Notes: generated by a model not told the origin, from the letters alone. Positions 8,647 to 16,608 are shown, numbered from the stretch's first letter. The stretch is DNA of 64,000 nucleotides from Brevibacillus_F sp035644815 (GCA_035644815.1 DASQNU010000240.1:60344-124343); one strand, 5' to 3'. Translations and numbers: made by a program.

Positions 8647-8709
8647 GCCGACTGGACAATCAGAGGCCCCTTTTAGAAGAGTTTCGACTTCGAAGGGGGC
8701 TCTTTTTTT
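8647..8709 (+). promoter_or_regulatory. leader attenuator of the small flavin monooxygenase gene
   Basis: A terminator (5' arm 8662-8672, 3' arm 8693-8703, one mismatch, then a U run to 8709) stands 25 bp before the gene. Upstream and overlapping it is the conserved hairpin: GCC (8647-8649), GA, stem CTGG (8652-8655), loop ACAA, stem TCAG (8660-8663), A, GGC (8665-8667). The last GGC is part of the terminator's 5' arm, so the folds compete. It has the same layout as the leaders at 8428-8475 and 11239-11285, with different stem bases. Confidence 0.8.
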
Positions 8710-8733
8710 ATTCATCATTAGGAGGGAAGAAAA

Positions 8734-9750
8734 ATGACGCTGAAGCTAAGTATTTTGGATCAAAGTCCCATTCAAGAAGGAGAAACAGCGACATTGGCTT
8801 TTCAACATACGATCACTTTAGCAAAGAAAGCAGAAGAACTCGGGTATCACCGTTTCTGGGTATCTGAGCACCACGACCTGGATCATGTAGTCGGATCTTC
8901 CCCAGAAGTGCTCATCAGTCATTTACTGGCAAAGACTGAGCGAATCCGTATCGGTTCAGGAGGTGTCATGCTACAGCATTATAGCCCGTATAAAGTCGCT
9001 GAGAATTTTCATGTGCTTGCTTCTTTGGCCCCCGGCCGTGTCGATCTGGGCATTGGCAGAGCACCGGGCGGACTTCCTCTCTCGACAAAGGCCCTGCAAC
9101 CGGATGAAGTGACATATCGCAGAACACTTGCTGAAAAACTTGTGGAGCTGGAGCAATTCCTTCATGATGAGTGGAAACCAGATCAACCGTTCTATGGTTT
9201 GAAAGTCACTCCCACTCCTCCCGAACCGGCAGATTTGTTCCTATTGGGGACCAGTATCGCCAGCGCGGAATTGGCTGCGGAGCGTGGGATTCCCTATGTC
9301 TTCGCTTTGTTTATTAACCATGAGGAGGCCGATTGCCTTGCCGCGATTGAGACGTATCGTCGGCAATTTCGTACAGGGAAAAAGGTCAAACCTGAAGTCA
9401 TCCTCGCCCTTTCCGTCATTGTCGCCGATACGGAAGAAGAAGCTGCGTATTTAGCGGCCGATGCCAAAATCGTAAAGATCCATTTGAAAAGCGGGAAAAC
9501 ATTAACTCTCACCAGCTTGAAAAAGGCCGAAGAGTTTGGACGACAATCGGCTGAGCCGTACAAAATAGAAGTAAAGGAAGCCAATGTCGTTCACGGAACC
9601 AAAGAAAGTGTACGGGACAAACTGATTTCCTTACAGCGTAGATATCAAGTCGGAGAAGTGATCATTACAACACCGATCAAGGACTTTCATAAACGCCTTT
9701 TATCGTATGAGCGATTACGGGAAGCATTTTCGGAGCTTACTGTACCTTGA
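8734..9750 (+). CDS. LLM-class flavin-dependent oxidoreductase, MsnO8/CmoO type
   Basis: Luciferase-like flavin monooxygenase of 338 residues, the small single-barrel type (family length about 330). It opens LKLSILDQSPIQEGETATLA and contains GYHRFWVSEHHDLDHVVGSSPEVLISHL, RIRIGSGGVMLQHYSPYKVAE and RVDLGIGRAPGG, the flavin-binding core. The start follows an AGGAGG site. It is transcribed divergently from the sulfur operon and has its own promoter and attenuator. B. subtilis CmoO (YtmO) is the same type and is encoded with CmoI and CmoJ. An FMNH2-dependent step in S-alkyl-cysteine use is the likely role. The family is certain, the substrate inferred. Confidence 0.87.
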   Translation: MTLKLSILDQSPIQEGETATLAFQHTITLAKKAEELGYHRFWVSEHHDLDHVVGSSPEVLISHLLAKTERIRIGSGGVMLQHYSPYKVAENFHVLASLAPGRVDLGIGRAPGGLPLSTKALQPDEVTYRRTLAEKLVELEQFLHDEWKPDQPFYGLKVTPTPPEPADLFLLGTSIASAELAAERGIPYVFALFINHEEADCLAAIETYRRQFRTGKKVKPEVILALSVIVADTEEEAAYLAADAKIVKIHLKSGKTLTLTSLKKAEEFGRQSAEPYKIEVKEANVVHGTKESVRDKLISLQRRYQVGEVIITTPIKDFHKRLLSYERLREAFSELTVP

Positions 9751-9769
9751 GTAACGGATGATGCGAATG

Positions 9770-9817
9770 AAAAAAGACTGGCTCAGTGCATCAAGACGCA
9801 TCGAGTCAGTCTTTTTT
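9770..9817. terminator. bidirectional rho-independent terminator
   Basis: A 9-bp stem (GACTGGCTC with GAGTCAGTC, one G-T pair) flanked by six A on the left and six T on the right, lying between two convergent monooxygenase genes, so it can end both transcripts. Confidence 0.88.
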
Positions 9818-9824
9818 ATGTGAT

Positions 9825-11177
9825 TTAATAAGGAGTATTCGTTATTGGCTGGTTGGCGGCTTTTTCTCTTGTGTATCGGTTTTCAGGGATGGAGAGTCCC
9901 AAATTTCCGCGCAGCGTGTCCGCTTCATACTCTGAACGGTAAATTCCTCGCTCCTGCAAGATTGGTACGACGAAATCAACAAAGTCGTCTAATCCTCCGG
10001 GGACACTGGAATGAATGATAAATCCATCGGCTCCTTTCTCTTCAAACCACTGCTGAATTAGATTTGCTACCTTTTCGGGTGTCCCCATAAACTCACTTCT
10101 AGGTGTTGCAGTTTGCAGCGCAACTTGCCGAAGTGTCCACTGTTTCTCCTTGGCCGTTTGCTTGATTTTGTCAGTCGTGCTCCGAAAGCTATTGCTCCCA
10201 ATGTCACCTAGTTCAGGAAATGGTTCATCCAAAGGGTATTGCGAAAAATCGTGGTGATCAAAAAATCTACCCAGGTAGTTCAGGGCATGCTCAATACTGA
10301 CCAGATTCATAATCTCATCATGCTTTCTCTCTGCTTCCTCTTTTGTCGTGCCGATAATGGGACGAATGCCGGGGAAAATGAGAATTTCATCTGGGGACCG
10401 TCCATATTCCAACGCTCTCGTTTTTACATCCTGGTAAAAGCGTTTCGCATCCTCCAATGTTTCGGCTCCCGTAAAAACAGCATCGGCTGATTTCGCTGCC
10501 AATGTTTTTCCGCTTTCGGATGAGCCTGCCTGGAAAATGACCGGATGGCCTTGCTTCGAGCGGGCAATGTTCAAAGGACCTTGCACGGAAAAATACTCGC
10601 CCTGATGGTTCAACCGATGCATTTTTTGCGGATCGAAAAATACGCCCGTTTCCTTATCCCGTACAAAGGCGTCATCTTCCCACGAATCCCATAAGCCTCT
10701 CGTCACGTGCAAATGCTCCTCAGCGATCCGGTAACGGTGATCATGGGCGGGATGCTCTTTTTTCCCGTAATTGAATGCAGAACCTTCCAAGGGAGATGTC
10801 ACGACATTCCACCCAGCTCTCCCCCCACTGATATGGTCCAGCGAGGCAAACTGCCTGGCTACGGTAAACGGTTCACTGTATGTAGTCGAAACCGTTCCGA
10901 CCAGACCGATCTTTGAAGTCACGGCCGCTAATGCGGATAAAATGGTAAGCGGCTCAAACCGATTCAAAAAATGCGGCAGCGATTTTTCGTTGATATACAG
11001 GCCATCTGCAATAAAGACCAGATCTAATTTACCGGCTTCCGCTTTTTGAACCTGCTGTACATAGAACCCGAAGTTAACACTAGCATCCGTCAAAGCGTTC
11101 GGGTGTCTCCAAGCACCCATGTTCCCTCCTACTCCATGAATCATGGCGCCAAGTTTTAACTTTCTTACGCTGCCCAT
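9825..11177 (-). CDS. second NtaA/SnaA/DszA-type flavin-dependent monooxygenase
   Basis: Class C flavin monooxygenase of 450 residues from the ATG at 11177, chosen for the AGGAGGG site 8 nt upstream. It parallels the enzyme at 4080-5432 block for block: KLDLVFIADGLYINEKS, RFEPLTILSALAAVTSKIGL, SGGRAGWNVVTSP and EEHLHVTRGLWDSW. It is a single-gene unit with its own promoter and attenuator and a terminator shared with 8734-9750. It probably acts on a second organosulfur substrate through FMNH2 supplied by a separate reductase; the substrate cannot be read from sequence. Confidence 0.87.
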   Translation of the reverse strand: MGSVRKLKLGAMIHGVGGNMGAWRHPNALTDASVNFGFYVQQVQKAEAGKLDLVFIADGLYINEKSLPHFLNRFEPLTILSALAAVTSKIGLVGTVSTTYSEPFTVARQFASLDHISGGRAGWNVVTSPLEGSAFNYGKKEHPAHDHRYRIAEEHLHVTRGLWDSWEDDAFVRDKETGVFFDPQKMHRLNHQGEYFSVQGPLNIARSKQGHPVIFQAGSSESGKTLAAKSADAVFTGAETLEDAKRFYQDVKTRALEYGRSPDEILIFPGIRPIIGTTKEEAERKHDEIMNLVSIEHALNYLGRFFDHHDFSQYPLDEPFPELGDIGSNSFRSTTDKIKQTAKEKQWTLRQVALQTATPRSEFMGTPEKVANLIQQWFEEKGADGFIIHSSVPGGLDDFVDFVVPILQERGIYRSEYEADTLRGNLGLSIPENRYTREKAANQPITNTPY

Positions 11178-11238
11178 GTTTTTGCCCTCCTTTTTTTTGC
11201 GATGTCCCGACAAAACAGAGGCTCTTTTTTACAAATGC

Positions 11239-11285
11239 AAAAAAGCCCCCATTTTACATAGGAGCCTTTGGTTGACCAATCAGCT
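11239..11285 (-). promoter_or_regulatory. leader attenuator of the second large monooxygenase gene
   Basis: On the minus strand: AGCT (11285-11282), GA, stem TTGG (11279-11276), loop TCAA, stem CCAA (11271-11268), A, GGCT (11266-11263). AGCT pairs with GGCT through one G-U. GGCTCC is also the 5' arm of a terminator whose 3' arm is GGGGGCTT (11250-11243), followed by six U. The layout equals the leaders at 8428-8475 and 8647-8709, while the stem bases differ and covary. Confidence 0.78.
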
Positions 11286-11350
11286 TTTTGCTCTTATTTG
11301 GTTGTTTGTGTAGTGACAACAACACAAATCATGGCAGAATCTTACATCCA

Positions 11351-11379
11351 AGAATATGGGGATTATTCCCAGTTGTCAA
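11351..11379 (-). promoter_or_regulatory. sigma-A promoter of the second large monooxygenase gene
   Basis: Minus strand TTGACA (11379-11374), 17-bp spacer, TATTCT (11356-11351). The stretch 11178-11522 between this gene and the TetR gene holds only this promoter, the attenuator and about 140 bp with no gene that can be supported. Confidence 0.6.
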
Positions 11380-11522
11380 GTTTGAATTTATCCGTGCTGT
11401 TATTCAATGCTTTGTCAACCCTTTACACTACCCGACGTCATTCCCCCAATACTCCTTTCTCCGCTGGTAAGCCTGCTCACAATGCAGCAGATCTTCACAA
11501 AATGACTCTTTCTTGTCGTCTA

Positions 11523-12110
11523 CTATTTCTTGATTCCTTCTAAAAACAAAGCTATTACCTTCATCGTGTCTTCCAATGCAGCTGGACGCAACGAAGATTC
11601 ATGGGCGAGCCACAGCGAGGTCTCATTCAAAGCTCCTGAAATAAAATGGGTCATGGCATCGAGGGGAACGTCTTGGAAGTTTCCCTGTTTTTGCATGATT
11701 TCTAGCTGCCCCCGCAACAATCGCATGGAGTGGTTCGCATCAATCGCCCGCCATGCATCCCAGCCCAAGATTGCCGGACCGTCAATCAACATAATTCGCT
11801 TGTTTTGCGGCTCCACTGCCGCTAATACGAAAGCGCGGCAACCAAGATAGAGCTGTTGCCAGACGTCTTCACTGAGGGAAGCCTCCTGTTCCACCCGTTC
11901 GGCAACTTCTTGTTGGACAGATTCAAGCACACTCCTGAATAATTCCTTCTTGCTGCGGAAATGGTGGTAGACCGCTCCTCTCGTAATATTCGCCTCTTGT
12001 ACGATGGATTCCAACGCAGTATTCGTATAACCATATTCAGTAAAATGCGCTCTCGCGATGTGAATGAGTTTGCGTATCGTTTCGTCCGTCTCAGCTTTAC
12101 TTCTTCTCAT
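11523..12110 (-). CDS. TetR/AcrR-family transcriptional regulator
   Basis: Repressor of 195 residues from the ATG at 12110, which has a GGAGG site 5 nt upstream. The N-terminal helix-turn-helix spans about residues 10-55: MRRSKAETDETIRKLI, then TALESIVQEANITRGAVYHHFRSK. This spacing and the MRRSKAE opening are typical of the AcrR/TtgR branch. The C-terminal half is the variable ligand and dimer domain. An AcrR-type palindrome sits in the promoter of the VOC gene just upstream (12861-12881), which is its probable target. The ligand is unknown. The 252-bp gap to the VOC gene contains TTGACA near 12260 but no convincing -10. Confidence 0.9.
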   Translation of the reverse strand: MRRSKAETDETIRKLIHIARAHFTEYGYTNTALESIVQEANITRGAVYHHFRSKKELFRSVLESVQQEVAERVEQEASLSEDVWQQLYLGCRAFVLAAVEPQNKRIMLIDGPAILGWDAWRAIDANHSMRLLRGQLEIMQKQGNFQDVPLDAMTHFISGALNETSLWLAHESSLRPAALEDTMKVIALFLEGIKK

Positions 12111-12362
12111 ACTGTCCTCCACCCCCGTATGAACGCTGGTGCATTCCTAAGTATCGCAGCGATGGCCAAGGCAGCCTAATCTCCGAATTTCACTCTCGAC
12201 CCTATTGCATGCCGGATCATTCGAGGGTCTTGTTTCCATTCTGCGAACAATTGATTGTCAATCATTCAAGCGTAATGGATTTGTATTCCTTCGTCAAATC
12301 GTTACCTGATTCGCAGCGGACTTTGTATTGGAGCAGAAGAATCATGGTCCAATGCCACTCGA

Positions 12363-12818
12363 TCACTCATTGCTCGCGGTAGAACGATTGTTTAGATTGT
12401 CCGCGATATATTGCCCGCTGAACGCTTCCGTTGGAGGAATAACCTTTATGATATCGATCAATACTCCGTTTGGATCGGAAGTGATAAAATGCCGTTGGCC
12501 GAAATCTTCATCTCGAATATCCAATTCCAAAGGCAGCTTTCTCTTCTGAATCAGCCGCTCATACTCCGCGTCTACATCTTCGACTTCAAAATTCAGGATC
12601 AACCCTTTCACCTGAGTCCGATAAGCCGCAGGAATCGTTGGATGGGTGGCATCAAGTACTGCCAATTCGTATGCTGTGCTTGAACCGGACATTTTCAGGC
12701 TGACATACCAATCGGCTTCAAAAACCTTCTGAAATCCGAAATGTTCAATGTAAAACGCAGATGTAGCAGCGACCTGATTCGTTAAGATGACAGGATAAAA
12801 GCTCATTGTCCTCATCAT
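12363..12818 (-). CDS. VOC-family (glyoxalase/bleomycin-resistance-like) protein
   Basis: Protein of 151 residues with the paired beta-alpha-beta-beta-beta modules of the vicinal oxygen chelate fold: FYPVILTNQVAATSAFYIEHFGFQKVFEADWYV, then GLILNFEVEDVDAEYERLIQ and RHFITSDPNGVLIDIIKVIPP. Family members bind metals or small hydrophobic compounds, as dioxygenases, glyoxalases or antibiotic-binding proteins. Its promoter overlaps a TetR operator, so it is probably induced by the compound sensed by the neighbouring TetR protein, as in drug or xenobiotic response pairs. No specific activity can be named. Confidence 0.85.
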   Translation of the reverse strand: MMRTMSFYPVILTNQVAATSAFYIEHFGFQKVFEADWYVSLKMSGSSTAYELAVLDATHPTIPAAYRTQVKGLILNFEVEDVDAEYERLIQKRKLPLELDIRDEDFGQRHFITSDPNGVLIDIIKVIPPTEAFSGQYIADNLNNRSTASNE

Positions 12819-12855
12819 TGAAAACTCCCTTCGAGTATAAGTTCTTCCGATAACA

Positions 12856-12884
12856 ATTTAACATACATACAGTATGTATGTAAA
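12856..12884 (-). promoter_or_regulatory. VOC-gene promoter with embedded TetR/AcrR-type operator
   Basis: Minus strand TTTACA (12884-12879), exact 17-bp spacer, TTAAAT (12861-12856). The spacer is filled by a perfect inverted repeat with 10-bp arms around one base (12861-12881; arms ACATACATAC and GTATGTATGT). The arms resemble the characterised AcrR operator (TACATACA/TGTATGTA). A bound repressor would cover both promoter boxes. Confidence 0.85.
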
Positions 12885-12909
12885 CAGGTATTACCATGCT
12901 GATAAACAT

Positions 12910-12943
12910 AAAAGGCGCCCCTCAATATTTTGGGGCGCCTTTT
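12910..12943. terminator. bidirectional rho-independent terminator
   Basis: Twelve-base arms AAAAGGCGCCCC and GGGGCGCCTTTT around a 10-nt loop. It lies just downstream of the aminopeptidase gene (minus strand) and is U-tailed in both directions. Confidence 0.9.
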
Positions 12944-12958
12944 CCCTATCCACGAAGA

Positions 12959-14197
12959 TTATTGTTCAAAAGCCCAATTTCCTTTTCGAAAAATGGGTTC
13001 GAGCGTTCCATCTGGCAGTTCGCCATCAATATCGAGCTCAGCTGAACCGATCATAAAGTCAACATGCGTGAGACTGACATTGGCGCCCCGTTCCAGCAGC
13101 TCCTGCTTGCTTAACGAACGTCCCCCCTCCATGTTGACGGGATATGCGCTGCCCAAAGCGACGTGGCAGGATGCGTTTTCATCGATACCTGTATTGTAGA
13201 AGATACGATTCATCTGTGAAATCGGTGACGAATACGGGACAAGTGCGACCTCGCCCAAGTAACGTGCACCTTCATCCATGTTAAGCAAGGCTTCCAGATG
13301 CTCCGATCCGGTCTCGGCCGTGTAATCAACCACTCTCCCGTCTTTGAACGTCAGTGAGAAGTTGTCTACGATGTTTCCGTTCAGATTAAGTGGCATCGTA
13401 CTGCGAACCGTACCGTTTACCCCTGTCCGCTTCGGCATGGAGTAAACCTCGTCGGTCGGCATGTTGGCTACGAAATACACACCATCCTCGTTCAAATCAC
13501 CGCCGCCAAGCCAGAGATGACCATCAGCTAGCTCCAGCGACAGGTCGGTTCCTGGAGCTTTATAGATCAATCGGCGGTAGCGCTTTTCATTAAGACGGTT
13601 CTGGAGCAGTTTGAGTTGTTCGATATGCTTGCGCCAGGCTGCTACCGGATCCTCTTGATCGACACGATTCATGCGGAAAATCGCTTCCCACATCGCTGGA
13701 ATTCGTTCTTCCTCAGCAAGTTCCGGAAAGACCTTATCCGCCCATGCTTTGGTGGGAGCTTTCATCAAGCACCAGCTAAACTTGTTGTTTCGCACGTAAG
13801 ACTGTGCCTTCTGACGCGCTTCGGCCATTGCTTTGTTCGCTCGTGCTACTTTAGCTGGATCGATTCCTTTATACAGCTCCGGATCAGGTACTTTAATATG
13901 TAAAAGGGCGCCGCCGTTTTCAGCCAGCAACTCCATCGTACGGGCTTTCCACTCTGGATAATAGGAAAATGACTCATCATCGGCAGATTCAAAGCGGATG
14001 CGGGTGGATGCCTCATCGATCCAGTGAATGTCTACGAAACGGGCTCCGTTCTCATACGCTTTTCGCACGATCCTGCGAGCCAGGTCAGCCGTCTCGATCG
14101 GGGCTTCCAGTAATAGCACCTGCCCTTTCTGCAGATTCACGCCTACTTTTATGACAAGTTCGGCGTACTTCTCCAATTGCGTTTCAAACGATGGCAT
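12959..14197 (-). CDS. M29-family aminopeptidase (AmpS/PepS/AII type)
   Basis: Cytosolic metallo-aminopeptidase of 412 residues, the normal M29 length. The ATG at 14197 is preferred over an upstream in-frame start because of its GGAGAG site. Family motifs include MPTDEVYSMPKRTGVNGTV, the metal-site glutamate segment YTAETGSEHLEALLNMDEGA, the GEVALVPYSSPI block and the C-terminal THVDFMIGSAELDIDG. It removes N-terminal residues from peptides. It stands alone, with an extended -10 promoter at 14244-14252 and a strong terminator downstream. Confidence 0.93.
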   Translation of the reverse strand: MPSFETQLEKYAELVIKVGVNLQKGQVLLLEAPIETADLARRIVRKAYENGARFVDIHWIDEASTRIRFESADDESFSYYPEWKARTMELLAENGGALLHIKVPDPELYKGIDPAKVARANKAMAEARQKAQSYVRNNKFSWCLMKAPTKAWADKVFPELAEEERIPAMWEAIFRMNRVDQEDPVAAWRKHIEQLKLLQNRLNEKRYRRLIYKAPGTDLSLELADGHLWLGGGDLNEDGVYFVANMPTDEVYSMPKRTGVNGTVRSTMPLNLNGNIVDNFSLTFKDGRVVDYTAETGSEHLEALLNMDEGARYLGEVALVPYSSPISQMNRIFYNTGIDENASCHVALGSAYPVNMEGGRSLSKQELLERGANVSLTHVDFMIGSAELDIDGELPDGTLEPIFRKGNWAFEQ

Positions 14198-14243
14198 AAC
14201 AATTTCTCTCCTTTTGTGGATTACCAATGCATGGAATACTATC

Positions 14244-14252
14244 ATTATAACA
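14244..14252 (-). promoter_or_regulatory. extended -10 promoter of the aminopeptidase gene
   Basis: Minus strand TGTTATAAT, an extended -10 (TGnTATAAT) with no clear -35. It is back to back with the promoter of the FAD oxidoreductase. Confidence 0.6.
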
Positions 14253-14293
14253 GGTTAACCGGGACCGATGTCCTTTGCTTTGACAATGTTGCG

Positions 14294-14323
14294 TTGGGTA
14301 ACGGGTTGCCAGACAGGTATAAT
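14294..14323 (+). promoter_or_regulatory. promoter of the FAD oxidoreductase gene
   Basis: A perfect TATAAT (14318-14323) with a weak -35, TTGGGT (14294-14299), at 18 bp. A better TTGACA at 14280-14285 is too far away (32 bp) to pair with it. Confidence 0.6.
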
Positions 14324-14365
14324 AGAAATCGTATGGTTGAAAGATCTGTAGAGGATGCTGAGAAC

Positions 14366-15487
14366 ATGAAAACGTTTATTGTAGTGGGAGCGGGAATACT
14401 AGGGGCAGCGACGGCCTATCAATTGGCAAAAGCAGGAGCAGACGTCATCATTGTTGACCGCACGGATAAAGGACAAGCTACGGACGCTGCGGCCGGGATT
14501 ATCTGCCCATGGTTGTCACAGAGACGGAATCAAGCTTGGTACCAGCTCGCAAAGGGAGGGGCTCGCTTCTATCCCGCGCTCATTGAAGCGCTTGAGCAAG
14601 AAGGAGAATCGCAAACCGGTTATCGCCGTGTCGGCGCGCTCAGTATACATAAGGATCTGCAAAAACTTGAGGATATGGTCAAACGAGCAGAAAAACGTAA
14701 GGAGGATGCACCTGAAGTTGGTGTGATTACACAGCTATCTCCCAGTGAAGCGAAGTCTCTTTTTCCTCCGCTCTCTGAGGAGTATGGTGCGGTACACATT
14801 AGCGGCGCAGCGCGAGTGGACGGACGAGCGCTGCGGGATGCCCTGCTGCGGGCTGCGCAACGTCATGGCGCAACGTATCTCAAGGGAAATGCTGTACTTC
14901 TACAGGAGGAGACTCGTGTCACTGGAGTGCATGTCGGAGATGACCGTATACAGGCCGATACTGTGATCGTTTGTGCTGGAGCTTGGGCCGATCAGCTTCT
15001 TGCACCATTGGGAGTGCACTTCAAAGTGACCTACCAGAAAGCACAGATCATTCACTTGGAGCTGCCTGGCGCGGACACAGATTCCTGGCCAGTCGTCATC
15101 CCTCCGACCGATCAGTATATGCTGGCGTTTGAAAACGGACGGATTGTGATTGGCGCTACTCATGAAAACGATGTGGACGGATTCGACACTCGGTTGACTG
15201 CGGGTGGTATGCATGAAGTGTTCAATAAAGCCTTTGAGACAGCTCCAGCTATTGCGCACTGTACATTTGTAGAAGCAAGAGTCGGCTTCCGCCCCTTCAC
15301 TCCTGGGTTTCTCCCTGTGATTGGCGAGCTGCCCGGTTGGGAAGGAATACTCGTTGCCAATGGCTTAGGGGCTTCCGGTCTGACGATGGGGCCTTTTATT
15401 GGTTATCAGCTGGCAAAGCTTGCGTTGGGCAAGGAACTCGATATTGAATTGGAACATTACAAAGTAGCAGGCGCGTTGGTTCCTTAA
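14366..15487 (+). CDS. DadA/glycine-oxidase-like FAD-dependent oxidoreductase
   Basis: FAD enzyme of 373 residues of the D-amino-acid dehydrogenase/glycine oxidase (DAO) family. The start at 14366 puts the dinucleotide fold first: FIVVGAGILGAATAYQLAKAG, followed by the FAD ribose acidic residue in VIIVDRTDKGQATDAAAG. The C-terminal block is VEARVGFRPFTPGFLPVIGEL, then LGASGLTMGPFIG. The likely reaction is oxidation of a D-amino acid or secondary amine. Upstream in-frame ATGs would precede the predicted transcription start. It is a single-gene unit ending at the terminator at 15518-15573. Confidence 0.87.
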   Translation: MKTFIVVGAGILGAATAYQLAKAGADVIIVDRTDKGQATDAAAGIICPWLSQRRNQAWYQLAKGGARFYPALIEALEQEGESQTGYRRVGALSIHKDLQKLEDMVKRAEKRKEDAPEVGVITQLSPSEAKSLFPPLSEEYGAVHISGAARVDGRALRDALLRAAQRHGATYLKGNAVLLQEETRVTGVHVGDDRIQADTVIVCAGAWADQLLAPLGVHFKVTYQKAQIIHLELPGADTDSWPVVIPPTDQYMLAFENGRIVIGATHENDVDGFDTRLTAGGMHEVFNKAFETAPAIAHCTFVEARVGFRPFTPGFLPVIGELPGWEGILVANGLGASGLTMGPFIGYQLAKLALGKELDIELEHYKVAGALVP

Positions 15488-15517
15488 GGGCAGACCGTCA
15501 TTTTCATCTCACGAAAT

Positions 15518-15573
15518 AAAAAAGGGTGACCGACAAGTAGTCGAGCTACTTTTCCCGGGCCACCCTTTTTTTT
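15518..15573. terminator. bidirectional rho-independent terminator
   Basis: AAAAAAGGGTG pairs with CACCCTTTTTT across an inner hairpin (AAGTAG...CTACTT). It lies between convergent oxidoreductase and esterase genes. Confidence 0.85.
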
Positions 15574-15576
15574 CGA

Positions 15577-16536
15577 TTATTTTTTGGGTGCTAATTCCAC
15601 AAGCAGCTTGTTGGCAATCCAATCGGCACTGGCAGCTTCTATATCCGTACCTACTTGCCCATGAACCCCTAGTGTATAGGCATATAAGGAAGCAACCGCT
15701 CCTATTTCCAAATACTTATTGAAAAGAGCAGTACTGTGTTCGATCGGAGTCACAACATCATTCCCGCCAATGGTAATTAATACGGGTGGATCGTCCTTCG
15801 ACACATGGTTAACCGGGTTGACGAGCCGGGCATTTTTCACGTAATCCCAATACGGACTGGACGTTTCGTTTTTTTTATTCGCTTCCAATATCCCTTCTAC
15901 TTCAGAATCTTTTGCACCAAAAAAAGATTTCAAAGTTCCTTCGGGATTTGAAAGGAAAATATCCGTAAACGGGTAGTAAATCACAGCAGCTTGTATGCGG
16001 CTGGATTGATCGGCATTGCCACCAATATCCCCTTCGACTTCTTCCATATCGCCAGTCGTTGCCAGCATAGCCGCAAGATGCCCTCCTCGAGAAGTGCCCC
16101 AGACACCAATCCGTTCAGGATCGATATTGTACTCTTTTGCATGAGCTCGGAAATAACGAACATACCCTTTCACATCGTGAACATTCTCCGGCAAACCGGT
16201 TACAGGCCGATAGTCGATCGTCGCAACCGCTATGCCTCTTTCTGCTAATGCGATGGCCAATTCATACGAGCGTGATCCATTGGCAAAATTGTAAGCACCG
16301 CCGTTTCCGTGGATAAAGAGCAGGAGTGGCATTGGTCCAGGTGCAGCTTTTTCCGGTAAGTAAATGTTTGTATTGAGAGGAAATGGCTTCCCGGCATCAT
16401 CCACCGTCGCAATCGTTACGTCCTTGTAAGTAGGGCCGGATGGCAGTCTGGGAGCGGCCAACGCTGTTGTAGCTGACAACGCAAGAATCACAATAGACAA
16501 GACTACCGACGAAAGTGTACCTTTCATTTTTCTCAT
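15577..16536 (-). CDS. secreted alpha/beta hydrolase (carboxylesterase-like)
   Basis: Exported esterase-type protein of 319 residues. An N-terminal signal peptide of about 28 residues ends in TALAAP. The oxyanion-hole motif is LLLFIHGNGGAYNFANGS, and the nucleophile elbow is GVWGTSRGGHLAA (Ser about residue 152). An acid in the strand before GGNDVVTPIEHS and a late His in GVHGQVG complete a plausible triad. It has its own upstream region, which contains the 16-bp palindrome shared with the TRAP operon (16580-16595), linking its expression to that system. The substrate is unknown; an ester of the TRAP-imported compound is an attractive guess. Confidence 0.87.
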   Translation of the reverse strand: MRKMKGTLSSVVLSIVILALSATTALAAPRLPSGPTYKDVTIATVDDAGKPFPLNTNIYLPEKAAPGPMPLLLFIHGNGGAYNFANGSRSYELAIALAERGIAVATIDYRPVTGLPENVHDVKGYVRYFRAHAKEYNIDPERIGVWGTSRGGHLAAMLATTGDMEEVEGDIGGNADQSSRIQAAVIYYPFTDIFLSNPEGTLKSFFGAKDSEVEGILEANKKNETSSPYWDYVKNARLVNPVNHVSKDDPPVLITIGGNDVVTPIEHSTALFNKYLEIGAVASLYAYTLGVHGQVGTDIEAASADWIANKLLVELAPKK

Positions 16537-16579
16537 GCTTACCTCCCTGCTATGAATGGAAATGTCTGCACACTACATG

Positions 16580-16595
16580 ATTAGATCGATCTAAT
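16580..16595. promoter_or_regulatory. LacI-type operator palindrome (copy 1 of 3)
   Basis: Perfect 16-bp palindrome ATTAGATCGATCTAAT with the central CG usual for LacI-family operators, 44 bp upstream of the esterase start. Identical cores lie at 29224-29239 and 29327-29342 in front of the TRAP/LacI operon. On the minus strand it falls right after a possible -35 (TTGCAA). Confidence 0.78.
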
Positions 16596-16608
16596 TAATT
16601 GCAATGCT

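Noticed and set aside
8385..8734. S-box (SAM) riboswitch or T-box in the sulfur operon leaders
   Set aside because: The leaders are about 100 nt and lack the conserved S-box core and the T-box AGGGTGGNACCGCG motif.
11294..11332. A 12-codon leader frame (MICVVVTTQTTK) before the attenuator at 11239-11285, a possible cysteine-sensing leader peptide
   Set aside because: It has no ribosome-binding site, begins about 12 nt after the predicted start, contains one Cys only, and the other two leaders with the same RNA element have no equivalent.
11268..11543. A 91-codon plus-strand frame upstream of the TetR gene
   Set aside because: It runs antisense through the attenuator and promoter of the monooxygenase gene and has no family resemblance or start signal.
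14280..14285. TTGACA as the -35 of the FAD oxidoreductase promoter
   Set aside because: It is 32 bp from the only good -10 (14318-14323), outside the working spacer range.
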